A stretch of DNA of 64,000 nucleotides, taken from contig CM039463.1 of NCBI GenBank assembly GCA_022414725.1, positions 72,533,027-72,597,026 on the forward strand, written 5' to 3'. Within the stretch, counting starts at the first letter, position 1, and every line of letters begins with the position of its first letter. This DNA is from Microglena sp. YARC (Eukaryota; Chlorophyta; Chlorophyceae; Chlamydomonadales; Chlamydomonadaceae). Positions 21,850-32,200 of the stretch are shown in pieces. Under the pieces are notes generated by a model. It saw only the letters and a list, made by a program, of their open reading frames with translations. It did no database searches and was not told the origin of the DNA. Both the position numbers and the translations under genes were made by a program.

Positions 21850-22070
21850 TGTTATTGTCCGTTGAGTCGGACACTGAGTTGGCATAGTGCACGCGTGGTC
21901 CTGGTGCTCCAGGACCCGGGTTGCCTGCGGCCAGGCCATAGGCTAGCTATGGCCTGCACGTGTCTTCAGAATCTTCCTGAAGACTTCCTTTTCTATATAG
22001 CCGCACGAGTTGCGATGTTAAGCTATCTGCTCCTTCAGTCTTCACTGTGTAACGACTCTATCGATTGAAA
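21850..22070 (+). repeat. 3' LTR
   Basis: 221 bp, TGTTATTGTCCG to ATCGATTGAAA, followed by GCATC at 22071-22075. Nearly identical to the 5' LTR. Confidence 0.92.
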
Positions 22071-22075
22071 GCATC

Positions 22076-22755
22076 GCCATAACCTAACCTACCGTACTAA
22101 TAAATCAAAATGGGGGTCACTCGAAATATCTTTTCTTGCCCATTCAAGTAATGCTCTTACATCTTTCAAGGGGTTGCCCAAACGTGATTTATACGAAGTT
22201 AAGATTTGGGCGGGCCGCTTTGGCTGAAAACAACTTTGGACCCTAAAACTCCTATTAACTTTATTTTTGGGTGAAAAGTTGCAACTGCATCAGGCTAAGT
22301 TCTACGCGAAGATGAGGTACGGCAGCCTCTTTCTTGCCCCCCCCCCCCCCTCCCTCGGCAACCCTACTCGGAAGAATCCAAAGACTTAATATCACGCCTA
22401 CGTTTACACTTTCCTGGTTAACCAAGTCCAAGTCCATAACTATGCTACAATCAGCTACAATCCAATATAATAATGGAGAGGGAAAAAGGCGAAGATCGAA
22501 CTGTTGTTACATGAAAAGATAGGTGGCTGGCCCCGTTGACCTGACGCCTCGTCACAAGGCGTAACATTTCTCTATTTATTACATGAACAAGGGATGCTGT
22601 CTGAAAATCTAGTGTCGAAGCTGTTGCTACCCTAGGACAAGTCCAAGGTAGTTTGAACGTGAGCCAACTAGGCTACCCACCCTGTAACCAAGTTCAAGCT
22701 ACCCTAGGAAAAGTCCTTGGGTTGCAGTGTCTAATCATCCGGACCTCTGGTGCAA
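22076..22755. other. Intergenic; one hairpin repeat
   Basis: No gene is recognised. There is a C-run at 22338-22350. Bases 22515-22575 contain GACGCCTCGTCACAAGGCG (a perfect ACGCCT/AGGCGT stem), shared with the repeats at 16145-16215 and 54905-54975. This is the 3' flank of the minus-strand gene ending at 22756. Confidence 0.5.
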
Positions 22756-22857
22756 CTACTTCTTGGGCCTCACCCAGTCATCCTCAGGGCCAATGACGCC
22801 ACCGGGAATCTTGTTGGTGAAGGGGTTCAAGTACACAGGGGGGGCATGGACACGTGT
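22756..22857 (-). CDS. Small one-span membrane protein, exon 2 (C-terminus)
   Basis: A 102-nt exon in phase 0, from an acceptor (CTCCTCGCAG on the minus strand, AG at 22858-22859) to TAG at 22756-22758. It encodes VHAPPVYLNPFTNKIPGG and ends DDWVRPKK. It joins without frame change to exon 1 at 27203-27391 to give a protein of 96 residues. A PPV.(L/M)NP pattern some 10-15 residues after an E-W...A..KF segment recalls the plant DUF1138 family of small mitochondrial proteins, but I hold that only as a suggestion. Confidence 0.7.
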   Translation of the reverse strand, partial: TRVHAPPVYLNPFTNKIPGGVIGPEDDWVRPKK

Positions 22858-22859
22858 CT

Positions 22860-23215
22860 GCGAGGAGGGTGGGTGGATGGGGGTAGGGACTTAGTACGTA
22901 AAGTACGTAAGGTTGGATGTAAGGATGTTTTTTGATGGTGAAGGGTTTGAAGTACACAGGAGGGGCATGGACATGTGTCTGCGGGGGGATGGGTCGGGGG
23001 TGAGGGTGGGTGGGGATGGGGGTACGAACTTAGTACATATACGATTGGATGTAAGGATGTTTTTTGTTGGTGAAGGGTTTGAAGTACACAGGGGGGCATG
23101 GACATGCGTCTGCGAAGAGATTGGGTGTGTGAGGTGAGTGGGGGGGGGTGGGGGACATAATACATGGAAGGTTGGATGGAGAGATCGCTTTTGTTAGTGA
23201 GGGGCTTCAAGTAAA
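22860..23215 (-). repeat. Acceptor-edge array of the minus-strand gene
   Basis: On the minus strand, copies of exon 2's 5' edge precede it: a CGCAG-like acceptor, ACATGTGTCCATGCCCC, GTGTACTTCAAACCC, TTCACC. They lie near 22930-22990 and 23060-23115, with a partial one near 23185-23215 and another degenerate one at about 24055-24095. The unit is about 120-130 bp. This is the same arrangement as in ABCA and SelO, but on the opposite strand. Confidence 0.8.
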
Positions 23216-23770
23216 CAAAGCAGATGGGGCAGGGGACGGGAGCAAGGCGGGGGTAGGGGATGGGTAGGGGATGGGGGTAGGGCGGGGGTAGAAGTGGGGT
23301 AGGGGATGGGGGTAGGACGAGGGTAGGGGATCGGGTAGGGGACTAGGTAGGGCAGGGGTAGGGGATGTGGGTAGGGCAGGGGTAGGAAATGGGGTAAGGG
23401 ACTGGGTAGGGTAGGGGTAGGGGATGCCCTCATTCACATCTTATGGTACTCCCCGTGCGGCAACACCGACAAGCTGTAAAGTGGCTGCAATTCCATCGTA
23501 TGGTTTCCAACAAAGAAGATTGGGGGGGAGGGCGTGGGGTATGGGATAGAGGCAGGGCACAGGTAGGGGTATGGGATGGGGGGTAGGGTTGGGGTAGGGT
23601 TGGAGTAGGGGATGGGAGTAGGGGATGGGTAGGGGATGTGGGGTAGGGTTGGGGTTGGGGTAGGGGATGGGAGTAGGGGATGGGGTAGGGGTAGGGGATG
23701 GGGGGTAGGGTTGGGGTAGGGCATGGGGGTAAGGGTGGGGTAGGGGATGTGGGGGGGGTAGGGGTATGTA
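23216..23770. repeat. GGGGTAGGGGATG minisatellite
   Basis: Imperfect 12-13-bp units (GGGTAGGGGATG) at 23220-23430 and 23525-23765, split by a non-repeat segment (23435-23520). On the sense strand of the surrounding minus-strand intron it is C-rich, so it forms the acceptor-side pyrimidine-rich part. The plus strand has many G-triplets and could form quadruplexes. Confidence 0.8.
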
Positions 23771-24579
23771 TATGAGTGTGTACATTTATGAGTATGAATG
23801 TATTTGTGTATGTATGTATGGCTGTATGTATGTGAGTATGTATATGAGTGTATATGACTACAAGTATACATATGGGTACGTGTAAGCAAATAGGTATGTA
23901 CATGTATATATGCATGTACATGCGTATGGGTAAGTATATGCGTGTGTTTATGTGTATGCATATGGGTATGTTGATGTTAATGGTAATTAATTTTCCTGTC
24001 GACGGATGAGGGCGAGCAGCCAAACTGCTGGCTGCAGTCATGTAACCAAGTTCAAGTTCCGGGTGAAGGGGTTCAAGTTCACAAAGGGAGTGTGAAGATG
24101 TGCGTGTGTTAGTTTTGGCTTACAGAGAGGGAGGGGGAAGGGGAGGGGGAGGACACACTATTATGTTTGGCTTGGGGAGGGGGAGGGGAAGGGCACACAG
24201 TGACGCATCGCAAATTGAGCGACTCTGTGCTACCCCAGTGCGACGCCCTTCCCCCTACACCCCGCAGATCGCGAGGGCAATTTCTCACTAGTTTAGCCAG
24301 GCCCATGCGTCGCCATGGAGGGATGGAATGGCAACGTGTCATCGGAAAAACAGTAGTAGGACATGAATAAGGGCGGTGCAGGGTTTAGGGGTGCAGGGTG
24401 GGGGCAATGCGTGCAGTAGGTCTGACCCTAGTGGGTGCAGGGAGAGGTGGGATGGTTTTTATGTGCATTTGTGCATGGTTGGTGGGATGGGGGTGGGATG
24501 CGATGGGGTGGTATTGGCAGGCCAGCAGCAATGGTGTTACTATTGTGCATGATTAGGGAACGGCAACTTCAAGAAATGT
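23771..24579. other. Intron interior of the minus-strand gene
   Basis: A TATG/GTAT-rich tract (23765-23975), a degenerate exon-edge copy (24055-24095), a GGGAGGGGGA-rich tract (24125-24195) and G/T-rich sequence (24370-24545). The minus-strand frame starting near 24041 is low-complexity and not a convincing gene. Nothing else was recognised. Confidence 0.5.
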
Positions 24580-24847
24580 TCAAAAACTAATATTAACTAC
24601 CATACTGGCAGGAAAATTTAACGTTTTAATTTGACGGGAGCAACTGTCAAATCGAGGCGTATATTATATTCCGCGACAAAAAAACCGTCAACCCGTTATC
24701 AGGCGCGAAAATAGGGTATAGGCTATATGGCTAGGGCTTACTACACCCCTTGGGACCTGCCGCCTGCGCCTGCCGGCTCAACTCGCGGACTTGTTGCCTG
24801 CGCCTGTGGGCTCAACTCGCAGCGCTCGACAAGATTTCCCAGATCTC

Positions 24848-25264
24848 ATGGCTGAACCTCTCAAAAGATCCCCTAAGGGGCGTTTGCGACCTCTTAAAAC
24901 GCCTCAAACCTGGACAGATCACCGCCCCAACAACCAATTGAACCGGGTTGCAGCCGAAGCTCGAGAGGCTGCCGCTCGCAACCCCTCGACCACCGCGGCC
25001 ACGACAAGCAGCAAGTATTTCGCCCAAAGGGCTGTGAACTTCCTGCAAACTCTGGGGTTCCTTCTGGATAGGTTAGAGTTAAAAGCCAGACCTCAGACGA
25101 AGAAGCATGAGAAGTGGGAGACCTTTCACAAGATGCTGGCCATTGAAAGTCACTCATATCTCAACTCCAAGTGGTTGATCACACTTTCCACTACAAAAGA
25201 CCATTTGGGAAGCATTGCGCCCACTGTGAAAAGCCTCACAGCCCAGTACCCCAAGGCTAGCTAA
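24848..25264 (+). CDS. Unknown protein carried by the inverted-repeat element
   Basis: 138 codons from ATG 24848 (MAEPLKRSPKGRLRPLK) to TAG. The basic, proline-rich N-terminus is followed by an alanine/arginine helix (RVAAEAREAAARN) and a helical C-terminal part (FLLDRLELKARPQTKKHEKW). The frame is open further upstream to 24791, but the ATG at 24848 starts the protein-like composition. Codon use looks coding. It is not a recognisable transposase; it could be an accessory protein or a captured host exon. Confidence 0.45.
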   Translation: MAEPLKRSPKGRLRPLKTPQTWTDHRPNNQLNRVAAEAREAAARNPSTTAATTSSKYFAQRAVNFLQTLGFLLDRLELKARPQTKKHEKWETFHKMLAIESHSYLNSKWLITLSTTKDHLGSIAPTVKSLTAQYPKAS

Positions 25265-25524
25265 TCTCATTTTTTGATGCAATTCATTTGATCGTGTTAC
25301 TAAGTGCATGACAAGCTAATTCCCATGATAACTTGTGTTGTTGATATGGTTGAAGTCGTTCCAACAATATTACATAGTGGCTTTCTGAACACTTTGGTTA
25401 GCCGTGTAACTTGAACGTGGCTACATGCCTGCATGCCTCCGGCCAGGAACTTGGCTGCTAGCTGCTACTAGCCATCTTAACCAGAAAAAGCAAAATTGGC
25501 TGCTCACCTTTTGCTGACAGGCAA

Positions 25525-25840
25525 TGAACCAGTGTAACATGTTCAAGTAGAAACATTCAGTGGCATTAATGTATTTTATTAAAATTAAAACCGTCAAATA
25601 TAAAACGTCAAACTATATTTCTCTGGGATAAACGTCAACTTTAAAACGTTATATTACCGTACTGCTCTCATAATTTAACGGCTTTTTTGGGTTTTATTAT
25701 AAATTGACGGATTACATTTGACATTTTTTTAATAGAAAAATATAAATTGACGTTACACATTTGACAGTTTCCATGTTAATAAAATCCATTTATGCAACTG
25801 AACGTTTGTACTTAATCATGTTACACTGGTTCATGGTTCA
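25525..25840. mobile_element. Nested foldback element (about 315 bp)
   Basis: The left arm ATGAACCAGTGTAACATG (25526 on) is the complement of the right arm CATGTTACACTGGTTCATGG (ending about 25840). Inner arm sequences (CATTCAGT.GCAT...ATTTTATTAA) also pair. The interior is AT-rich with repeated AACGTCAA/TTGACG blocks, similar to the host element's ends. Confidence 0.7.
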
Positions 25841-26699
25841 TGGTACAAGATTAGGGCACACTGTTCTAGGACCAGCAAGGAGTGTTCATATAATACTGCA
25901 ATGATCCCAACATCTTGTTCAGCATAACACTACCGGTACTCTTTGAAATAACTAGAATGAGACATTCAATCGTTTTCATTAACTCCTGAAATCATCTCTT
26001 GCTCAGACAATGTCAGAAACAGAAGCATAACGTATGTTCCTGTATTGCTCAGCGACCTAGAAGGATCAAGGTAAGGTTTTTCTACGGCTACAATATGCAC
26101 ATACCGTATTCTGTATACTTCACTCCAATGCACATAGATGTTGACTTCCTATCACTATTGCCTCTGTTCTTTTTGAACCCGTCAGCCTTTTACCTCCTCT
26201 AACCTATCCCGTTCCCAGTGTGCCCTAATTCAAAAAATTGGACCAAGGAAGAGTGGTTAAAGATGTCTGTGCTCCTAAACGCATTATTTTTGTCAGATGA
26301 GGCATCTGAATATGCAGACAGATGCAGGCAGGCCCAGGGATCTCGAATCACTGAAAAGTGTAGTGTTTGGCCCACTGAGCAGTGAGATATGTCCATCCTA
26401 GTGATGCACCTAATTTCGGCTAAAAAACCGATTTGACGATTTTTCGTTGTGTAATATACCGTACGCCACGATTTGACGGTTGCTCCCGTCAATTAACTAC
26501 GTTAAATTTTGAGAGCAGTACGGTATAACAAAACCCCTCAAAACGACTGTCAAATTTTAGAAACGTTAATTTTTCCTGTCCGTACGGTATTATTATTTTG
26601 GTGTCACACCTTGGTGTCACAATAATATTAGTTTCTTGAATACATTCAAAATTCTGGTGAGACAGCTCGCCCGTCTAATACTAACTAAAATTCACTAAT

Positions 26700-27060
26700 C
26701 TGATTCATTCACTCATATTGACTAACTTAGCAGTTCCATCTGATAAGCAAGTGCGTGTTGCAGTGGTGGTAATATTGTGCATGAATGCATGTTACTCAGG
26801 AGTATGCTGCAGTGGTGTTTGTATCGTGCATGTTCACAGGAGGCTGTGGCAGTGGTGGGAACATTGTGTAATCACGCATGGCACTGAGGAGTGTGCTGCA
26901 GTGGTGTCTGTATCGTGCATGGTACCCAGGGGGATATGTCAGTGGTGTTTGTACTGTGCATGATTCGCAGGAGTGTGCTGCAGTAGCATTAATATTGTAC
27001 TTGTAACATGTTACTCAAGAGAGGGGTGCAGTGGTCTTCATACTGTAGTCAGCCTACTTC
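26700..27060. repeat. Imperfect ~58-bp tandem repeat
   Basis: Five to six degenerate units with TGCTGCAGTGGTGTTTGTAT, CGTGCATG and CTCAGGAGT blocks. It lies in the donor-proximal part of the minus-strand intron. It does not contain the exon edge at 27203, so it is not a donor-edge array. Bases 27060-27200 hold nothing recognised. Confidence 0.65.
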
Positions 27061-27202
27061 AGGTTGATTCCACCGTACTTAAGGCTTAAATATGGGGTCA
27101 GGGGCTTGACATAGAGGGGGAAGGAGGATGCTAGGAGGTGTTTGACGGATTACCAAGGGATGGTTACGCCCCCTAAATTCCAGGATGCTGCAAGTTACTC
27201 AC

Positions 27203-27391
27203 CGCTATGCCCTTGAACTTTTCGGCCTCCTTGAGCCATTCGGGTTCCATAGTGTGGGGTTTCTTCCAGAAGAAGCGAGGGATCGAGTAAGAGAGCACTC
27301 CGGCGAGGGTCACAACAGCGAGTACCCTAGGGATGGTGTAACTCAGAGGGATTTCGAAGATCCTGCCCGTACGGGGGCAGGTATCGTGCAT
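27203..27391 (-). CDS. Small one-span membrane protein, exon 1
   Basis: 63 codons in phase 0, ending at a donor (GCG followed by GTGAGT on the minus strand, GT at 27201-27202). The peptide has IPLSYTIPRVLAVVTLAGVL (membrane span about residues 16-37), then RFFWKKPHTMEPEWLKEAEK. The start at 27391 (MHDTCPRTGR) is the first ATG, but an upstream acceptor (CTTCGCAG near 27413) means an earlier exon is possible. Span followed by a basic patch suits a small inner-membrane subunit of an organelle. The family is not certain. Confidence 0.7.
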
Positions 27392-27413
27392 AGCAGCCCA
27401 CCTGCGAAGGAAG

Positions 27414-27885
27414 GACGTAGGCGATGGTGCTATTGTCGAAAATATCAGGGTTGCAGGGGGAAAGCACGGTGCATTGGTGTTATCCAGCTAGTGCATTTGT
27501 CTGTAGTTATGCTGTAGCGCAGAGCGAAGGCAATGGCTTTTCGACAAGAATGAAGGAAACAGAGGTTTCGGAAGCTCTGGAGGCCTATCATCAATAACAG
27601 GTTATCGCAGGAAAATGACAATGGAGATAAAGCTTCGCATCGTGGATTAGGCATGCAACACGGTTGTCGTGAAATCAGGTTGCCCAGTTCCTAGACGCAC
27701 CTATCAGACTGATGCTTTGACATTTTGGTACAACGTTACTGTGAGTCTAACGATGAATCGCTTGCACTAGCGCGCTGCGTCCTGTTGAGCAGTTGTTTCG
27801 AACTGCAGTACGCCTGCAGTACGTCCAATCCTGGAGCGCAGGAGTGCTCACCAGGGTGCTCACAATGGATTTTGTTAAAGGGGTC
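27414..27885. other. No clear gene
   Basis: Moderate-complexity sequence without tandem repeats. It could contain the 5' UTR and promoter of the minus-strand gene. A minus frame at 27445-27654 has no family features. Confidence 0.35.
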
Positions 27886-28110
27886 CTACCAAAGCACTAC
27901 AATTGCAGTACAACTCAGGCCTCTGCCATCCACTCGTGAGCCATAAGAGATGCGCCTCACACAATTCTGCGCTAAATTGCTAATGTATCCCTCTAGTACT
28001 TCCGCCATGCGCGCCTGCAAACTAGCAGGTCGCCACATTCGCTGTGTTTCAACGTCCGCCATGGCCAAAAGCGCACCGGCCAAAGGAATAGCACTCGAGG
28101 CAAGCTGCAT
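27886..28110 (-). CDS. Possible exon, unknown protein
   Basis: A 74-codon minus-strand frame that looks protein-like: MQLASSAIPLAGALLAMADV, then MWRPASLQARMAEVLEGYIS and VRRISYGSRVDG. An internal ATG at 28062 starts MADVETQRMW. It may be an upstream exon of the small membrane-protein gene or a separate gene. No family recognised. Confidence 0.3.
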   Translation of the reverse strand: MQLASSAIPLAGALLAMADVETQRMWRPASLQARMAEVLEGYISNLAQNCVRRISYGSRVDGRGLSCTAIVVLW

Positions 28111-28234
28111 TGGTGTAAATTAAAAAGCACTTGTTGTCAAAGCCGTGCAATGAAATAAAACCAATTGCCACGAGCAACTCAGGACCCCCGGGCCCTGGAC
28201 CCCGGACCCCCTGTGCTGCTGCCCTACTATATTG

Positions 28235-28273
28235 GCACAATCACACAATCACACAATCACACCACACACACAA

Positions 28274-28307
<34 letters not shown>

Positions 28308-28370
28308 CACACCACACCACACACACACTAACACACACCACACACTAACACACACACACACACACATGAG
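28235..28370. repeat. CA microsatellite
   Basis: ACAATCACACA and (CA)n repeats with CACACACTAA interruptions. Confidence 0.9.
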
Positions 28371-29259
28371 CACTCACCCCCCCCTCACCCCACAGCCACA
28401 GAGTTCACGCTTACCAACCAGGCTGCTCCCATGATCCCAAATCAACCATCCCCACCCTAAATCCTTCAACCCTGAAACAACAACTGGATTACTGACTCCA
28501 TGCCCCCCCAAACCCCTTCAAACCCCAACCCCCGAAACCAACCGCCCAAACGCAACCCCCACCCCCCCTCCCCCCCCGCCCCGCCCCTCATCCCAAAACC
28601 ACTAAGTTCATACATACTAGGTAGGAAACAGCAATAGAAATATCATATGATGGCGGCAGTCTGACTAGGCTAAGTTACCATTATATAAAAGATTTTATAA
28701 TGCAATTTCTATGATAGCATATGATAGCATTCTCGCCTTTGGTGGTCAACATCATAAGATATCATACTGTTTTGGATTATTTGCACCACTGGTTTCCCCC
28801 GCATCCCAATCCTCCCACTCCCCCCCACAGGCTCCCACCCTGAATCAACAACTGTCATACTCACTCTATGCCCCCCCCACCTCCCCACACCCCCCTCCCC
28901 ATCCCCTCATGACCACAACCACTAGGTCGGTTGCTGCTATCCCTTCCCACCCCACAGCCTCCCACCCTGAGCCCACAGCTGGAAATCTTACTCCCTGCCT
29001 CCCCCCCCCCCCACCCCCTGCCCCCACCCACCTCCACACCCACCGCCGCCCCGCACCACAATCCAAGCCATCCACACGCACATCCCGCCCCCCCCCCCCC
29101 CGCCCTTCCCCTACTGCCACACCACACCTCGCATCCCACATCCACTAGGTGCGTTGCAGCTCCCACTACCCACAGCCCTCCAACCGCCTGCACCACAACC
29201 AACGTATTTACTCCATGAGCTACCACCATCACCGCTACCCCTCCCTCTCACCCCACCCC
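28371..29259. other. C-rich region with three degenerate ~200-bp repeats
   Basis: CCCACAG.CTCCCACCCTGA-type blocks recur near 28820, 28955 and 29170, each followed by a C-run. These look like acceptor-edge copies of an unseen exon (polypyrimidine, CACAG, then similar sequence), but no exon was identified. Bases 28610-28780 are AT-rich with ATATCATATGAT motifs. The first SelO exon(s) could lie in or before this region. Confidence 0.4.
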
Positions 29260-32200
29260 ATATCAAGCCATGCCACTTGCGATGCCATTCACAGTTTGAG
29301 AATTTCATGTTTGAGAATACGTTAGTATGCTACACTTCTGCACCCTCTCACCCCACGCCACACCATATCAAGCCACGCCACTTGCGATGCCATTTACAGG
29401 GCCTCACGTTCGACAACTCATAAGTGTGGCAGCACTTGTGCAACCCTCCTCACCCCACCCCACCCCATATCAAGCCACGCCACTTGTGAAGATATTTACA
29501 GGGCCACACGTTCGACAATTCATAAGTCTGCTTGTGTACCCTCCTACCCCACACCACACCATATCAAGCCACGCCACTTTTGAAGATATTAACAGGGCCT
29601 CAAGTTTGAGAACGTGTTACTGTGTTACACCCGTGCACCTTCTCACCTCACCCCACACCATATCAAGCCACGCCACTTTTGAAGATATTAACAGGGCCTC
29701 AAGTTTAAGAACTTGTTAGTGTGCACACCTGGTGCACCGCTCTTACCCCACACCACACCATATCAAGCCACGCCACTTGCGATGCCATTTACAGGGCCTC
29801 ACGTTCGACAACTTATAAGTGTGTTACACTTGTGCACCCTCATCCCCACACCACACCATATCAAGCCCACGCCACTTGCCATATTAAGAGGGCGTCAAGT
29901 TTGAGAACATGTTACTGTTTGTACACTGGTGCAAACCTCTCACCCTCACCCCACCGCCACACCATATCAAGCCACGCCACTTGCGGATGTCATTTACAGG
30001 CCTGCACGTTTGACAACTCATAAGTATGTTACACTTTGTTGCACCCTCTGCACCACCCCACACGATATCAGCCACGCCACTTGCGGTGTTTCCATTTACA
30101 GGCCTCAAGTTTGAGAACATGTTACTGTGTCACACGCCCGGCACCTTCTCAACCACCACACCATATCAAAGCCACGCTGCTTGTGAAGATATTAATTCAG
30201 GGCCCTCAGTGTTTAGAGAACATGTTAGTGTGCTCACTGGTGATCATCACCCCGACTCCACACCATATCAAGCACACGCCACGTGCGATGCCATTTACAG
30301 GGCCTGCGCCTCGTTCGACAACTCATAAGTCTGCTGCACTTGTGCACCCTCACTACCCCACCCCCACACCAATCAAATCCACGCGAGCACTTGTATTTGT
30401 ACAGGGCCTTCACATTCGACAACTCATAAGTTTGCTTGTGCACCCTCCTACCCACCCCGACACTATTTTCAAAAAGCCACGCCACTTGCGGTGCATTTAC
30501 AGGGCCTCAAAAGTTTGAGAACATGTTCTTACTGTGTCACACTCTGTGGCACTGATCACCCCACTCCACACCATATCAAGCCACGCTGCTTGTGAAGATA
30601 TTATCAGGGCCTCAAGTTTGAGAACATGTTAGTGTGCTACCGCGACTGGTGCACACTGAATCACCCCCCACTCCACACCATATCAAGCCACGCCACGTGC
30701 GATGCCCATTTACAGGGCCTCACGTTCGACAACAGTCATAAGTCTGGCTGCACTTGTGCACCTCCTACCCACCCCACACCACAGTCAAACCAGGCGCCAC
30801 TTGTGAAGATATTTACAGGGCCTCACATTCGACACTCATAAGTTTTGCTTGTGCACCCTCCTACCCCACCCCACACTATTTTCAAGCCACGCCACTTGCG
30901 GTGCCATTTACAGGGCCTCAAGTTTGAGAAGCATGTTACTGTGTCACACTGGTGCACCTGATTCACCCCACTCCACACAAATATCAAGCCACGCTGGCTT
31001 GTGAAGATATTATAGGGCCTCAAGTTGAGAACATGTTAGTGTGCTACACTGGCTTGCACCTGATCACCCCACTCCACACCATATCAAGCCACGCCACGTG
31101 CGATGCCATTTACAGGGCCTCACGTTCGACAACTCATAAGTCTGCTGCACTTGTGCACCCTCCTACGCCATAATACCCACATCTACACATTCAAACGGAC
31201 GCCACTTATGTGAATAGAGCGGTATTACCTACAACACACCAGCCGATAATTGAGTGTGTACTCGACATTCGAACTTCGACTCTAATCGTTTGACGGACTG
31301 TGCACATACGGCCTCGCTACCGGCAGATTGAACAACACACACATGGCCCCCTAAGATGAGATGCGGATTCCCGAAAGCCATCCACTTGGGTTTCGAGCAT
31401 TTACCAGGGCTTGTACTACAAGTTTGAGAACATGTTATGGAGAGCGCTAATGAAGTGATCACACAAGCTTGAATTGATCCCGCCGCTTTAATAGTGTTGG
31501 TGCCTCCTGCATCCCACTCCCCCCTATCAAGGTGCCTTGTGCCGCTATTACAGGGGTCCTCAAGTTTGAGACCACTGTTGTGTGCTACATGGTGCCCTGA
31601 TCTCCCGCTCCCGCCCCCTCCACTCCAAGGCCCGCCGACCATGCTACGTGCGAATCCATTTACACGCTTTCCACGGGCTTCCCGTGACGCTTTTACGTCT
31701 GCTGCCCTTAGTGCCACTGCTCCCTCAGTAACCCCACTCCCCTACACAGTCCATCCCCGCCAATTGTAGAAGAATCCTTATAACAGGGGCTCACTTCGCC
31801 AACTATCAAGTTTGCTTGTGCTACCCTCTCTACCACAAGGCCATCATCCGGTTCACTTGATTATCAAAGCCAAGCGACAATCTGCGGTTGCCCTTTACCG
31901 GGCCTCAGAGTTTGAGTGTTTTAGAAGTGTCACGCCTCGGTGCGAACTGCTCTGATTCTTTCTCTCCACCATATCACGTCAGGTTAGTAGGCGCTTTGTG
32001 AAGATAGCTTATCTAGGGCTCAAGGTTGAGAACATGTTAGTGTGCGTATTCTGGTTGCACACTTGATCAGCCCCACTATTAGCCACACCAACGATATCAA
32101 TCCACGCCACGTGCGATGTGACATTTACAGGGCCTCACAGTTCGACGTAACTAATGGCACATAAGTCTGCTGCACTTGTGCACCCTCCTACCATAAGAGA

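Larger units (their letters stand above)
17395..22070 (+). mobile_element. Copia-like LTR retrotransposon, non-autonomous, with 5-bp target duplication
   Basis: A complete element of 4.68 kb. LTRs lie at 17395-17631 and 21850-22070 and are flanked by the direct repeat GCATC (17390-17394 and 22071-22075). A probable primer-binding site follows the 5' LTR directly (GGTTATCGGCCCG, 17632 on; tRNA not identified). A polypurine tract TTGGGGGGGA lies directly before the 3' LTR. The interior encodes Gag with a zinc knuckle, a degenerate copia-type protease and a downstream frame of unknown function. No integrase, reverse transcriptase or RNase H is seen, so mobility would depend on another element. 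LTRs differ by only a few bases plus a short duplication, so insertion was recent. Confidence 0.9.
24580..26640. mobile_element. DNA-transposon-like element with long terminal inverted repeats
   Basis: The left end (24580-24700) and the complement of the right end (26430-26640) share AAACTAATATTA, CAGGAAAA.TTAACGTT, TTGACGGGAGCAAC.GTCAAATC and GGCGTA blocks in the same order. The length is about 2.06 kb. It carries one ORF (24848-25264) and a nested palindromic element (25525-25840). The terminal sequence also appears as a fragment at 62745-62820. No transposase was identified, so it is probably non-autonomous. Confidence 0.7.

Noticed and set aside
28861..29232. Glycine-rich minus-strand frame
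   Set aside because: Antisense of C-rich low-complexity DNA with no protein-like features.
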